A DNA stretch of 64,000 nt, from contig NZ_BAGK01000045.1 of assembly GCF_000308795.1 (NCBI RefSeq), positions 1 to 64,000 of the forward strand, given 5' to 3'. Made by a program: the position numbers and the translations under genes. Under the pieces are notes generated by a model. The model made no database searches. It had not been told where the DNA came from and was given only the letters and a program-made list of their open reading frames with translations. This document shows positions 49,851 through 57,946 of the stretch, in pieces. The stretch comes from Nocardia thailandica NBRC 100428 (GTDB lineage Bacteria > Actinomycetota > Actinomycetes > Mycobacteriales > Mycobacteriaceae). Each line of letters begins with the position of its first letter. Within the stretch, counting starts at the first letter, position 1.

Positions 49851-50995
49851 CCTTCCCGGTCGGCGCGGGCGGCACGAACCCCGGCAACTGGGGCGTCTCG
49901 GCCGGTGGCGGCATCCCGCGGATGAACCAGCTCAGCCAGGGCGCGGTCACCGACCAGATCGCCAACGAGGCGCTGCAGGGCAGCTCGTGGGGCGGCCTCG
50001 GTGGGATGCTGATCAACCTCGTGCTGTCGCTGGTCGCCGGGGTTGTCGGCGCGATCCTCGGCGGCTTCGCCTCCGTGCTGGACGCGATCTTCGGCACCGT
50101 CGATGACGCCTACATCGCCGGCATGCCGACGATCAACGACCACACCCAGTCCATCACCGAGCTGGAGCAGGCCGTCGAGGCGCTGATCCTGCAGGGCGTG
50201 GCGATCAAGTTCACGTCGAACAACACCTACGTCCCGAGCGAAGGCATCGTCTCTGTCGACGTGATCCTGATCGGCGCTGGCGGCGGCGGGTCGAGCGGAA
50301 GCTATGACGCTCTGATCGACGGCACGCGCTCCGGCGGTGGCGGCGGTGGCGGTGGCGAGACCCACGTGAACGTGCCGGCCTCGCTGCTGCCGACGAACAT
50401 CGACGGGACCTACAAGGGAATCCAGATCATCGTCGGCGCGGGCGGGGCCGGCGCGACGTCGGACTCCGGTGTCGGAACCGGCGGCGGTCACACCCGGTTC
50501 GGGCCCGAGGTCGGCAGCATCGCGCAATCGTGGCTGCTCGGCGGTGGAGGCAACGGCGGCGCCTGGGGCAACTCGGGCCCGGTCGCCCCCGGTGGCGTGG
50601 GGATGATCCCCGGCGGTGCTGGTGACCGCGGCCTCGGCCCGGCTGGCGCCGGAGTCGGCGCGGGGCACTCGACCAGCGCCTACGACCTGCACGGTGGCGG
50701 TGGTGGCGGCGGCCGCGGCGGCGCACAGGGCCGTGGCGGCGGTTCACCCGGCGGCGGCGGCGGCATCTCGCCCGGCGGCGCTCCCGCAACGCCTGGCGCC
50801 GCAGGCGAATCGCCGTCGACCATCGTGGCCACCGGCGGTGGTGGCGGTGGCGGCGGTGCATCAGGCTCGGCCGGCGGCGGCAACGGCGGCTTCCCCGCCG
50901 GGGGCGGCGGAGGGTCGGCCTGCGACACCGGCGGCGCAACCTTCGGCGGCAACGGGGCCAACGGGGTTGTCTACGTCATCGAGCGGATGGCCTGA
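49847..50995 (+). CDS. Glycine-rich minor tail (receptor-binding-type) protein
   Basis: A 382-residue protein. Residues 1-40 are Gly-rich, 45-90 have a hydrophobic segment ('LINLVLSLVAGVVGAILGGF'), ~95-125 a short coiled coil, and ~135-380 a low-complexity Gly domain with many runs of G. Such poly-glycine tips occur in tail adhesins as packed PGII helices. It is likely part of the tail tip. TGA-GTG style overlap with the previous gene. Confidence 0.7.
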   Translation: MTFPVGAGGTNPGNWGVSAGGGIPRMNQLSQGAVTDQIANEALQGSSWGGLGGMLINLVLSLVAGVVGAILGGFASVLDAIFGTVDDAYIAGMPTINDHTQSITELEQAVEALILQGVAIKFTSNNTYVPSEGIVSVDVILIGAGGGGSSGSYDALIDGTRSGGGGGGGGETHVNVPASLLPTNIDGTYKGIQIIVGAGGAGATSDSGVGTGGGHTRFGPEVGSIAQSWLLGGGGNGGAWGNSGPVAPGGVGMIPGGAGDRGLGPAGAGVGAGHSTSAYDLHGGGGGGGRGGAQGRGGGSPGGGGGISPGGAPATPGAAGESPSTIVATGGGGGGGGASGSAGGGNGGFPAGGGGGSACDTGGATFGGNGANGVVYVIERMA

Positions 50996-51600
50996 TGCAG
51001 GTCGTCGCGGTGATGCGCGTCTACACCACGTCCGCCACCTGGACGAAACCTGTCGGGCTGCGCGCCCTGGACGTGATCGTCCGCGGCGCGGGCGGCGGCG
51101 GATCGGCCAGCACCGGCGGCGGCGGGGGAGCGCTCGCCATCAACACCGCCAGGCGGATCTCACCACTCGAGCTGCCGGACACGGTAGCCGTCACCGTCGG
51201 CGCTGGCGGATCCTCCGGCGGCAACGGCGGCAGAAGTGCCTTCGGCAGCCTGCTCACCGCGCCGGGCGGATCCGGCGGCACCAGCGGCGGCGCAGGAGGA
51301 CTCACCTTCGCCCGCGGCGGCAACGGTGGTACGAGCGGCCAGCCAGGGGAGACGGTGACCGCTGGAGTCGTACGCCTGCTCGCAGCAGGTGGCGGCGGCG
51401 GTGGATCCGGATCGACCGGCGGCGGCTCCGGCCGCGTCCCCGGCAACACAGACCACCCGATCTGGTGGGAGTGGTGCCAGTCCGGCGGCGGCGGCAACAG
51501 CGCCAGCGCCGGCGGCTACCCCTGCGGCGGAGGCGGTGCCGGTGCAGTCGGCGCCGACGGGGTCGTGACCGTCATCGAGTACTACGCAGAGGAGGACTGA
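50995..51600 (+). CDS. Second glycine-rich tail protein
   Basis: A 201-residue relative of the preceding protein's C-terminal half: a strand-forming start ('VYTTSATWTKPVGLRALDVI') then Gly-rich loops separated by short strands ('LPDTVAVTVGAGG'). Both end 'GVVYVIE' / 'GVVTVIEYYAEED'. Probably arose by duplication. ATG 50995 overlaps the previous stop. Confidence 0.7.
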   Translation: MQVVAVMRVYTTSATWTKPVGLRALDVIVRGAGGGGSASTGGGGGALAINTARRISPLELPDTVAVTVGAGGSSGGNGGRSAFGSLLTAPGGSGGTSGGAGGLTFARGGNGGTSGQPGETVTAGVVRLLAAGGGGGGSGSTGGGSGRVPGNTDHPIWWEWCQSGGGGNSASAGGYPCGGGGAGAVGADGVVTVIEYYAEED

Positions 51601-51963
51601 ATGGCTACCGCCACCAAGGTGCTGGAGAACGTGGCCGGGCACGCAGGCCCGGCGACCGTGTACCGGCTGGACCCGCCGCGGCTGTCGGCCGGTGTCGAGT
51701 ACGACCACGTCACTATCTGGATCGACGATGCCACCCGCTGGCAGGCCGCCGAGGTCGTCGCGATCTGGAGCACCGAGCGCGGGGCGGCCGTCGGTGGGAG
51801 CATCATCCGCCGGGCGGGCAGCTTCGTGCTCCAGGACGATTACGCCGGTCAGCCGGAGTACGTGTCTGGTGCACACCAGTGGGCGCTCGGCATGCTCGGC
51901 GGCTACCAGATCGTCGAGCCCGAGCCCGAGCCGGAGCCGCAGCCCGAGGACGACGCGGCGTGA
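51601..51963 (+). CDS. Small tail-region protein (120 aa)
   Basis: Predicted beta-rich ('ATVYRLDPPRLSAGVEYDHV', 'AEVVAIWSTERGAAVGGSII') with an acidic EPEP tail. It lies directly after the Gly-rich genes; no family recognised. Confidence 0.6.
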   Translation: MATATKVLENVAGHAGPATVYRLDPPRLSAGVEYDHVTIWIDDATRWQAAEVVAIWSTERGAAVGGSIIRRAGSFVLQDDYAGQPEYVSGAHQWALGMLGGYQIVEPEPEPEPQPEDDAA

Positions 51964-52283
51964 GCGACACCTTCGGGCACGACCCGATCCAGCGGCCGAT
52001 CGTCCTGTCGACCGCGGCCGCCTTCGTGCACCAGATCCAGCCGCGGACAACTCCGTTCCCGGCCGGGATCGAGGCGCGCATCGAGCTGTGGGACTCCACC
52101 TGGGCCACGCTGCTCGACACCTGGGACGCGACCACGGTCACCACCTCGCTGATCGAGTGGGCGATCGAGCCCTCCTCGACCGGCGCGATCCCCGAGCACT
52201 CCCGCTACCGGCTGTACCTGACCTACCCCACCGCGCCCGCGCTGCCCTACCTCTGGGCCACCGGCGCCGTGATCCGCAAGTAG
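51960..52283 (+). CDS. LtfC-like beta-sandwich protein
   Basis: A 107-residue protein whose pattern 'FPAGIEARIELWDSTWATLL' then 'LIEWAIEPSSTGAIPEHSRY' and 'RLYLTYP' matches the LtfC/p132/Gp6-type small domain found beside tail fibres of actinophages. It may be a tail-fibre cofactor. GTG 51960 overlaps the previous stop; a terminator follows. Confidence 0.65.
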   Translation: MSDTFGHDPIQRPIVLSTAAAFVHQIQPRTTPFPAGIEARIELWDSTWATLLDTWDATTVTTSLIEWAIEPSSTGAIPEHSRYRLYLTYPTAPALPYLWATGAVIRK

Positions 52284-52301
52284 CCCACCCCGTCCCCCCT
52301 C

Positions 52302-52328
52302 AGCCCCCGAGCCTTCCGGCCGGGGGCT
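52302..52328 (+). terminator. Terminator inside the tail-tip cluster
   Basis: AGCCCCCG / CGGGGGCT with an inner GCC/GGC stem, then TCGTCGTATC. It resembles the hairpin at 34833-34864. Its place before two more tail genes suggests it trims, rather than ends, late transcription. Confidence 0.65.
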
Positions 52329-52349
52329 TCGTCGTATCAGGAGGTCCCC

Positions 52350-52706
52350 ATGGCCATCGCAGTACCCGTGACTCGGCAGGCACTCGCCGACGCCTACAAG
52401 ACCCGAGGCGGCGCAGGTACCGTCTGGGTGTCCCTGCACACCGGCGACCCCGGCTCAACCGGCACGGCCGAGGCATCCGGCGGCACACCAGCCTACGCCC
52501 GCAAGCAGTCGACCTGGACGAGCGGCAGCGGCGGCGCGCTCACCGGCTCGCAGGTGGTGATCGACGTGCCCGCTGGCACCTACACCTACGCTGGCCTGTG
52601 GGACGCGGTGAGCGGCGGCAACTTCATCGACAAGGTCGCCATCACCAGCACCACACTGGGCAGCCAGGGCCAGATCCTCGTCACCCCGAGCTACACCCAG
52701 AGCTGA
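52350..52706 (+). CDS. Tail-fibre-associated protein (118 aa)
   Basis: ATG 52350 follows CAGGAGG. Pattern 'GTVWVSLHTGDPGSTGTAEA' and 'GTYTYAGLWDAVSGGNFIDK' is common in actinophage proteins encoded next to tail fibres. Beta-rich; function inferred from place. Confidence 0.6.
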   Translation: MAIAVPVTRQALADAYKTRGGAGTVWVSLHTGDPGSTGTAEASGGTPAYARKQSTWTSGSGGALTGSQVVIDVPAGTYTYAGLWDAVSGGNFIDKVAITSTTLGSQGQILVTPSYTQS

Positions 52707-53995
52707 TGCGCGCCGACCTCCCGCAGCCGAGCACGGACTACGCCGACCAGCCGGTCAGCCGCTGGCGCGCTGACGCGCCCGGGCCCACCGTCGAGGTGAT
52801 CCCCGGCGTGCCTGCGGGAGTGGTCATCCCGGACGGAGTCGTCGCCAACTTCACCGGCGTCGGCCTGGCCGCCGCTGCACTCATTGCGAAGCCGGGCCTG
52901 CACCCGACCTTCACCGGCCGCGGCGAGCTGGCCGCAGCGGTGTCGGTGAAGGTCTCCGTACTCGCCGTCTTCACCGGCGCGGGCACCGTCGATCTGTCGG
53001 CCTCGCTGCCCGCACGCTTCACCGGCGCGGGCGTGCTGTCGGCGATCGCCCGCCCGGGCCGCCAGCTCGGCGCGGGCTTCACCGGCAGCGGCGCGCTCAC
53101 GGCCGGGGTGCTGCCCGTCGGTACCACCACCGCGCCGTACACCGGCAGCGGCCTGGCGGTCGGCGCGGTCGGCGTCGCCGTGGCCGCAGCCTTTACCGGC
53201 GCGGGCACTCTGTCGGCGGTCGCCCTCGGCGGTATCCCCGTGGCCGCGGCCTTCACCGGCGCGGGCGTGCTGTCGGCCACGACCAGCTACCGGTACGCGG
53301 TCACCGCCGCGTTCACCGGCAGCGGCGCGCTGGCTGTTGCTCAGCAGACCTTCTCTGTGACGGCGGATTTCACCGGCTCCGGAACGCTCGCTGCGACGGC
53401 GACGAAGGTCGGCGTGAGCTTGGCCGACGACTTCAACCGCGCGGACGGCGCGCTCGGGTCCAACTGGACCGCGGCGAGCACCGCGCCGACGATTGCGACC
53501 AACCGGAGCCAGGCCGGGAACCCCGGCGGCACGAACCTGACCGTCGTCTACGCGGCCCGGCACAACACCGTGCTCGCCACCGATTCGCAGGAAGTATCGG
53601 TCGTCCTCACCACGGCCACAGCGAACGGCTCGACCGCGCTGTCGGGCGGGGCCTTCCTGCGCAGCACCACCGGCGGCGACCGCGTCGAGATCGCCATCAT
53701 CTCCGGCACGGTCCAGATCCTCAGCTTCATCGCCGGCGTGCGGACACAGCGCGCGGTGAACAGCAGCATCGGCACGCCGACGAGCGGGAGGATGACCGCC
53801 GTCGGGAACGTGTACACCGCGTACATCAACGGCAGCGGGACCGCGGCCTGCACCTGGACCGACAGCGGCAACCTGATCGCCATCGGCTCGACGACCCGGT
53901 CCGTGGGGCACCTCACCGTCGGTCAGACCAACGGCATCGGCCAGCTGTCCCGCGGCTACGCCATCGACTCCTGGGCCGCCGCCGACATCGTCTAG
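52706..53995 (+). CDS. Repeat-bearing tail fibre
   Basis: A 429-residue protein. Residues ~45-245 contain ten tandem units of about 20 residues with the core FTGxGxL (for example 'AAFTGAGVLSATT', 'ADFTGSGTLAATA'), likely a beta-repeat shaft. Residues ~250-429 are a lectin/laminin-G-like head beginning 'DDFNRADGALGSNWTAAS', a type used for carbohydrate binding. The repeats are near-identical in DNA (TTCACCGGC...), so copy number could change by slippage. TGATG overlap with the previous gene; convergent with the next. Confidence 0.75.
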   Translation: MRADLPQPSTDYADQPVSRWRADAPGPTVEVIPGVPAGVVIPDGVVANFTGVGLAAAALIAKPGLHPTFTGRGELAAAVSVKVSVLAVFTGAGTVDLSASLPARFTGAGVLSAIARPGRQLGAGFTGSGALTAGVLPVGTTTAPYTGSGLAVGAVGVAVAAAFTGAGTLSAVALGGIPVAAAFTGAGVLSATTSYRYAVTAAFTGSGALAVAQQTFSVTADFTGSGTLAATATKVGVSLADDFNRADGALGSNWTAASTAPTIATNRSQAGNPGGTNLTVVYAARHNTVLATDSQEVSVVLTTATANGSTALSGGAFLRSTTGGDRVEIAIISGTVQILSFIAGVRTQRAVNSSIGTPTSGRMTAVGNVYTAYINGSGTAACTWTDSGNLIAIGSTTRSVGHLTVGQTNGIGQLSRGYAIDSWAAADIV

Positions 53996-54537
53996 ATCTT
54001 CGGCGAGAGGGTCCTGCCCGAAGAGATGTCGCTGGCGGCATACGTCCAGGCGGAGGTGGCCACGTCCGGCGGGGTTCCTGCGGTGATCACCAACCGGTAC
54101 ACGAGAGCGTCGGCTGACGGCGCTGGCAGCCGAAACGAGAAGGTGCAGAGCGCAGGCCCAAGGTCACCCTTTCGGTAGACGCCAGAGCTGAGCTTTGAAC
54201 TCGACGCAACCACGCCCAGATCCCCGGCTCCGACCACGGTCCACAGTTCGACGCGGGAACCGGTAGTCAGCAGTCGGCCGTCGACAGACACGGCACACGA
54301 GTCCCCTGCCGGACCGACGTGCGTGGTAATCAGCTCACCAGTCACCTCGGCCGACGACTTCGATGCTGTCGGGCGGGTGAGGGTGATCGCAACGATCGCC
54401 GCGGCAGCGACGAGAGCCAGCGCGATAGCACCGCACAGGATCCAGATAAAGCGGACTTTGCGTGCAGTGGTGGGATCCCCGGTCGTCACGTCGGGGAGTC
54501 TCGCACGCCGCTTCGCCTGTCGCTTCGCAAATGACAC
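53992..54537 (-). CDS. Single-span membrane protein (lysogenic-conversion candidate)
   Basis: About 181 residues: a basic start, one membrane helix ('FIWILCGAIALALVAAAAIV') near 40-65, and an extracytoplasmic ~115-residue domain with two Cys ('DSCAVSVDGRL', 'ALCTFSFRLP') that could form a disulfide. GTG 54537 is chosen; GTG 54489 is an alternative. It lies opposite and immediately after the tail genes, a usual site for genes expressed in the lysogen (superinfection exclusion, surface change). No family recognised. Confidence 0.6.
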   Translation of the reverse strand: MSFAKRQAKRRARLPDVTTGDPTTARKVRFIWILCGAIALALVAAAAIVAITLTRPTASKSSAEVTGELITTHVGPAGDSCAVSVDGRLLTTGSRVELWTVVGAGDLGVVASSSKLSSGVYRKGDLGPALCTFSFRLPAPSADALVYRLVITAGTPPDVATSAWTYAASDISSGRTLSPKI

Positions 54538-54539
54538 GA

Positions 54540-54574
54540 AAGCGCCCCACCGGATCGGAGACGGTGGGGCGCTT
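54540..54574. terminator. Strong bidirectional terminator at the end of the tail region
   Basis: AAGCGCCCCACC / GGTGGGGCGCTT, 12 perfect pairs with an 11-nt loop, followed by TTCG on the + strand and TCG on the other. It separates the leftward accessory genes at 54590-55439 from the leftward gene at 53992, so the latter needs its own promoter. Confidence 0.75.
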
Positions 54575-54589
54575 TTCGCATGTCCGGGG

Positions 54590-54730
54590 TCAGTCCTCCT
54601 CGGCCGCGCCGCGGCTCGCACGCTGCACACCGGCCAGGCCCTGCCAGTCGAGCGACGCCTGACGGCCGTCGACCCCCTCCCGGCGCTGACCGGTGTTGCT
54701 GTCCGGGCCGGGGAGCATGAGCTCCTCCAC
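54590..54730 (-). CDS. Small hypothetical protein (46 aa)
   Basis: GTG 54730 follows GAGAGGAGG at ideal spacing, which fixes the start; an upstream ATG at 54775 has no such site. 'MEELMLPGPDSNTGQRREG' opens it. No family recognised. Confidence 0.45.
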   Translation of the reverse strand: MEELMLPGPDSNTGQRREGVDGRQASLDWQGLAGVQRASRGAAEED

Positions 54731-54767
54731 GTTCACCTCCTCTCGCTCGTCGCAGGAATAGAGCAGG

Positions 54768-54848
54768 TCATCCACGCAGGGTGCGCCAGAGCATGTAGGC
54801 GGCGCCCACGCTTATGCCGATCGCGACTACGGCCAGGAAAACGTCCAT
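54768..54848 (-). CDS. Micro membrane protein (26 aa)
   Basis: ATG 54848 follows CGGAGGAT. One membrane helix ('VFLAVVAIGISVGAAYML') is nearly the whole protein. Good ribosome site and packing support it. Confidence 0.5.
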   Translation of the reverse strand: MDVFLAVVAIGISVGAAYMLWRTLRG

Positions 54849-54867
54849 GCCATCCTCCGGAGTCGGG

Positions 54868-55182
54868 TCAGATATCGAGAAGCCGCCGCGCGTAGGTCGC
54901 CTCGTCTGCGACGGTGATCACATCCGCGGCGCGGATGAGTTCTTCGGGGATCTCGCCGTCGGCGAAGTGGTCCGCGCTCGGCACGAACACCGCCTCGATC
55001 GCGGCGCCGCGCACCACGTCGATCACCTGCTCGATGGGCCGCCGCGTCTCGCCGGTGAGGGCGACGACCTTGCGGATGTCGTAGCCGTATCTCGCGGCGA
55101 GCGAGCGGATCTGGGTCTCGTGCCAGGCCTGTGCGTGCCCCGAGACGTCGCGGCGCAGGTAGCCGATCGCCGGGGCCTTCAT
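54868..55182 (-). CDS. Resolvase-fold protein lacking the catalytic serine
   Basis: A 104-residue protein matching only the N-terminal resolvase fold: 'AIGYLRRDVSGHAQAWHETQ' aligns with the start of serine recombinases but has Arg-Arg-Asp-Val-Ser where the nucleophile RxS normally stands, and 'VFVPSADHFADGEIPEEL' replaces the catalytic Arg region. There is no recombinase or zinc domain. It may be a regulatory partner rather than a recombinase. Its start overlaps the wHTH gene upstream (ATGA). Confidence 0.6.
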   Translation of the reverse strand: MKAPAIGYLRRDVSGHAQAWHETQIRSLAARYGYDIRKVVALTGETRRPIEQVIDVVRGAAIEAVFVPSADHFADGEIPEELIRAADVITVADEATYARRLLDI

Positions 55183-55439
55183 GCGACGGTGCCTAACGTG
55201 AGCCCGTCGGACGACGGCCCCCAAGCTGCGCCGCCGTCGTCGGTGTGCTCTCGCACGAGGCCCATCGCGCACAGCTGCTGCAGGTAGCGCGCGGTGTGCG
55301 GCACGCTGTGGCCCAGCCGCCCGGCCAGATCGTCCGCTGTCATCCGGCCGCCGTCGCCGTGACGCACCAGGGCGGTGAGTATCCAGCTCTGGCAGCGGGT
55401 CAAATCACCCGAGCTATCTACGTTTTCGAGGGCGGTCAT
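55179..55439 (-). CDS. Winged-helix regulator (86 aa)
   Basis: A single wHTH: 'CQSWILTALVRHGDGGRMTA', 'DDLAGRLGHSVPHTARYLQQ' and 'LCAMGLVREHTDDGG'. Like MarR/ArsR-type folds. It is coupled to the resolvase-fold gene and divergent from the XRE-TPR gene 126 bp away; it may control that pair or act as a recombination directionality factor. The latter is speculation. Confidence 0.7.
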   Translation of the reverse strand: MTALENVDSSGDLTRCQSWILTALVRHGDGGRMTADDLAGRLGHSVPHTARYLQQLCAMGLVREHTDDGGAAWGPSSDGLTLGTVA

Positions 55440-55565
55440 CGAGTCACCTCGCTAGGGTCGGTTGGATCTACAACTGACCCTTCCGGACTCCGCTGTGACA
55501 GGTGGTGGCACGCAGGGGACACCTAGGTGACACTTCACTTCTCGGGCTACTCGACAGGGGCGACG

Positions 55566-56807
55566 ATGTCTACGGTTGGTGAATGGACCGGCGCGCGCAC
55601 CAAGGCTCTGCGCGAGGCACTGCGCATCGGCCAGCTGGCCTTCGCGACTGCGATGGAGGTGCACGTGCGCACCGTGAAGCGGTGGGAGGCCGGCGGCCGC
55701 ATCCGCGCGGACTACGCCGCCGATCTGGACATCCTGCTGAGTCGGCTCACCGACGCTGAGCGGGAGCGATGGATAGCCCTGCTGCCCGAAGGAGATCCCG
55801 TGAAGCGCCGCCACCTGCTGCGATCCGCGCCCGTCGCCGCCGGACTCCTGGCCGTCGGCCTCGACGCCGACCGCGCTGCCTGGCTGGCGTCCGGCGCAGG
55901 ACGCCCCGACCGCACGGCCGTCGACCTGGTCCGCTCGACTCTGCACGCCGCGATGCAGCTCGACGACATGCACGGATCGCCCGCGGCTCAGGGGCTCGTC
56001 GTCGCACAGCAGCAGGTGACTGAGGCGATGCTGCGCGAGTGCGGCCCCGAGCTGCGCCAGCCCGTGCAGTCGCTGCACGCCGAGTGGCTCGGATTCGCAG
56101 GCGCGTTGGCCTGGGACGCAGGGGAGTACTCAACGGCCGCGCGGCTCTACCACCTCGCCCGCGACCTGGCGCACGAGGCAGAGGACAACGACCTCGCCGC
56201 CTACATGCTGGCCGGTCTCAGCCAGCTCGCGATCTGGGAGCGCAAGCCGCGGATCGCCGTCGACCACGCGGCCGCCGCAACCTCCTGGATCACCGACACC
56301 GACGACCGCCAGCTCGCCGCGTACGTGCACCTGCGCATGGCCGAGGCCGCGGCGATCGCGGGCCAACAGCGCGCCTGCCGCGACGCGCTGGACCTGGCCG
56401 GCCAGGCGATCGAGGGCTGCACGCCGTCGACCCCGGCCGCGAGCCGCGCCTACTACGTCGGGCCCGCCTTCTACGACAGCTACGTCGGCGGCTGCCTCAC
56501 GCTCATCGGCGACGCTGGCGACGCGGTGACCGCCTCGCGCCGGGCGATCGCCGCGCTGCCGGTGGCCTACACCCGTGACCGGGCGGTCACGCTGCTGGAG
56601 CTCGAGCGCGGGCTGATCGCACTCGGCGAGATCGAGGAGGCGGCCGCGGCTGTCGGCCACGCCGCCCGGTTGACCGAGCAGAACCGCTCGCCGCGCCTGG
56701 CTGCGGCGATCCGGGACGGTCGCGCCGACCTCGCGCCGTGGGAGAAGTCGAGCGCGGTCCGGGACCTCGACGAGCAGCTGGCCGCCCGGTCTATCGTGAG
56801 GGCGTGA
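55566..56807 (+). CDS. XRE-TPR regulator
   Basis: A 413-residue protein with an N-terminal HTH ('ARTKALREALRIGQLAFATA' then 'MEVHVRTVKRWEAGGRI') and a TPR-like helical C-terminal region from about residue 130 ('LYHLARDLAHEAEDNDLAAY', 'RACRDALDLAGQAIEGC'). This architecture is common in actinobacterial signalling regulators and RRNPP-like quorum sensors. ATG 55566 is preferred to GTG 55527 because it matches the usual 'MSTVGEWTG' opening. Its ligand and targets are unknown; it could sense host state or peptide for lysogeny control. Confidence 0.78.
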   Translation: MSTVGEWTGARTKALREALRIGQLAFATAMEVHVRTVKRWEAGGRIRADYAADLDILLSRLTDAERERWIALLPEGDPVKRRHLLRSAPVAAGLLAVGLDADRAAWLASGAGRPDRTAVDLVRSTLHAAMQLDDMHGSPAAQGLVVAQQQVTEAMLRECGPELRQPVQSLHAEWLGFAGALAWDAGEYSTAARLYHLARDLAHEAEDNDLAAYMLAGLSQLAIWERKPRIAVDHAAAATSWITDTDDRQLAAYVHLRMAEAAAIAGQQRACRDALDLAGQAIEGCTPSTPAASRAYYVGPAFYDSYVGGCLTLIGDAGDAVTASRRAIAALPVAYTRDRAVTLLELERGLIALGEIEEAAAAVGHAARLTEQNRSPRLAAAIRDGRADLAPWEKSSAVRDLDEQLAARSIVRA

Positions 56808-57145
56808 GCGAGACCGAGGAGCAGCGAATCCGGGCCGTCGTCCAAGCCGTCGAGGACGCCCGCATGGCGCTGCTGGCCACCGGCGAGACCTATGACATCG
56901 GCTCGGACGGCCGCCATCCCTCCCGCAGTGACCGCTACAACGACGCCATCGAGGCGATTCACGCAGCCAATCAGGCGCGGGCCAGGCTGCTGATCGACCT
57001 GATCGGCAAGGATGCCGACTCGGTCCCGGCCGACCTGATCGACCGGCTGGGGCTGGGGCCGAAGCAGGCTGCGCATATCCTGCGCACCGCCCAGTACGGG
57101 ACGCCGCGGATGATGGATCACGTGTTCGGCTCACCGGAGGCGTAG
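56804..57145 (+). CDS. Hypothetical protein coupled to the XRE-TPR gene (113 aa)
   Basis: GTG 56804 overlaps the previous stop. Helical, 'RYNDAIEAIHAANQARARLL' and 'DRLGLGPKQAAHILRTAQ', the latter resembling a small HTH. Ends overlap a leftward gene by 28 nt. No family recognised. Confidence 0.6.
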   Translation: MSETEEQRIRAVVQAVEDARMALLATGETYDIGSDGRHPSRSDRYNDAIEAIHAANQARARLLIDLIGKDADSVPADLIDRLGLGPKQAAHILRTAQYGTPRMMDHVFGSPEA

Positions 57146-57420
57146 CGGCCGTCGAATGGCCGGTGCACGCAGCTCGCGGTCTCAGGCGGCCACAGGATGA
57201 CCGCGTCGCAGGTGCGGCATCGGTAGGAGCGGTGGCAGCCGGTGCCGGGCACGTCGGGGCACATGACCGAGCCGACGATGACCCGGTTCGGGCCGAGGGA
57301 GTGGCCGGCCGGGCAGGCGGCGGGGGAGGGGCTGGCCCATCCGCCGCGGACCCGGTACAGCTGGCTGGGGTCGAGGCCGGTCGTGGAGCCGAGGCGCCAC
57401 ACGATCGGATTCGAACACAT
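57118..57420 (-). CDS. Cys-rich zinc-binding protein (100 aa)
   Basis: Contains 'CPAGHSLG', 'VMCPDVPGTGCHRSYRCRTC' (several Cys/His pairs) and 'TASCVHRPF', a pattern of one or two zinc ribbons. Frequently seen at the right end of actinobacterial prophages. Function unknown. Confidence 0.6.
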   Translation of the reverse strand: MCSNPIVWRLGSTTGLDPSQLYRVRGGWASPSPAACPAGHSLGPNRVIVGSVMCPDVPGTGCHRSYRCRTCDAVILWPPETASCVHRPFDGRYASGEPNT

Positions 57421-57443
57421 GAGCGGATCGTATCGCTGCGGAA

Positions 57444-57743
57444 TCAGTACCGGAAGTCGCCGAGGTCGATCGGCGGCGGCCCGGACTCCGCCTCGTCAAG
57501 CATGTCCCGCATCCGCTCCAGCACGACGGCCGAAGGCTCGCCCGGCCGGTAGCCGACGTGCGGCATGGCCAGAATCGCCAGCGCGTCCCGGACGTCGGCC
57601 AGGCTCGGCGGCTCGGCCACCTCGGCGACGAGCAGCGCGTGCAGCTGCTCCGCGGTGAGCGGCCGGTCCGGCTCGATGTGGTCGATCACCACCGCCATGA
57701 CCGCGGCCTGCTCGGCCGGGATCGGGTCGTCGTCCTCGGGCAC
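57444..57743 (-). CDS. Hypothetical acidic protein (99 aa)
   Basis: GTG 57743 is chosen; ATG 57797 or 57806 would lengthen it but run into the divergent gene at 57796. Helical with 'PLTAEQLHALLVAEVAEPPS' and a C-terminal 'ERMRDMLDEAESGPPPIDLG'. No family recognised. Confidence 0.5.
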   Translation of the reverse strand: MPEDDDPIPAEQAAVMAVVIDHIEPDRPLTAEQLHALLVAEVAEPPSLADVRDALAILAMPHVGYRPGEPSAVVLERMRDMLDEAESGPPPIDLGDFRY

Positions 57744-57795
57744 CTCGCCAGGGTAGTGCGGAACCGCCCCGCCCCGGCGCGCGTCCAACTGATGC

Positions 57796-57945
57796 ATGGA
57801 CGACATCGAGCGTCAGGCCATGCAGGAAGTCGGGCTCGACCCGGACGACTGGAAGGTGCAGCTGGGGCAGGTCCGGGTGCGTCTGCTGCTGGCCGAGCTA
57901 CGGACCGCCGTCATCCCGCCGCGGTATCCCTGGCCGGTCGAGTGA
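57796..57945 (+). CDS. Small protein (49 aa)
   Basis: ATG 57796 opens 'MDDIERQAMQEVGLDPDDWK', a compact helical protein ending 'IPPRYPWPVE'. No Shine-Dalgarno. It is flanked by leftward genes and supported by good codon bias only. Confidence 0.4.
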   Translation: MDDIERQAMQEVGLDPDDWKVQLGQVRVRLLLAELRTAVIPPRYPWPVE

Positions 57946-57946
57946 G

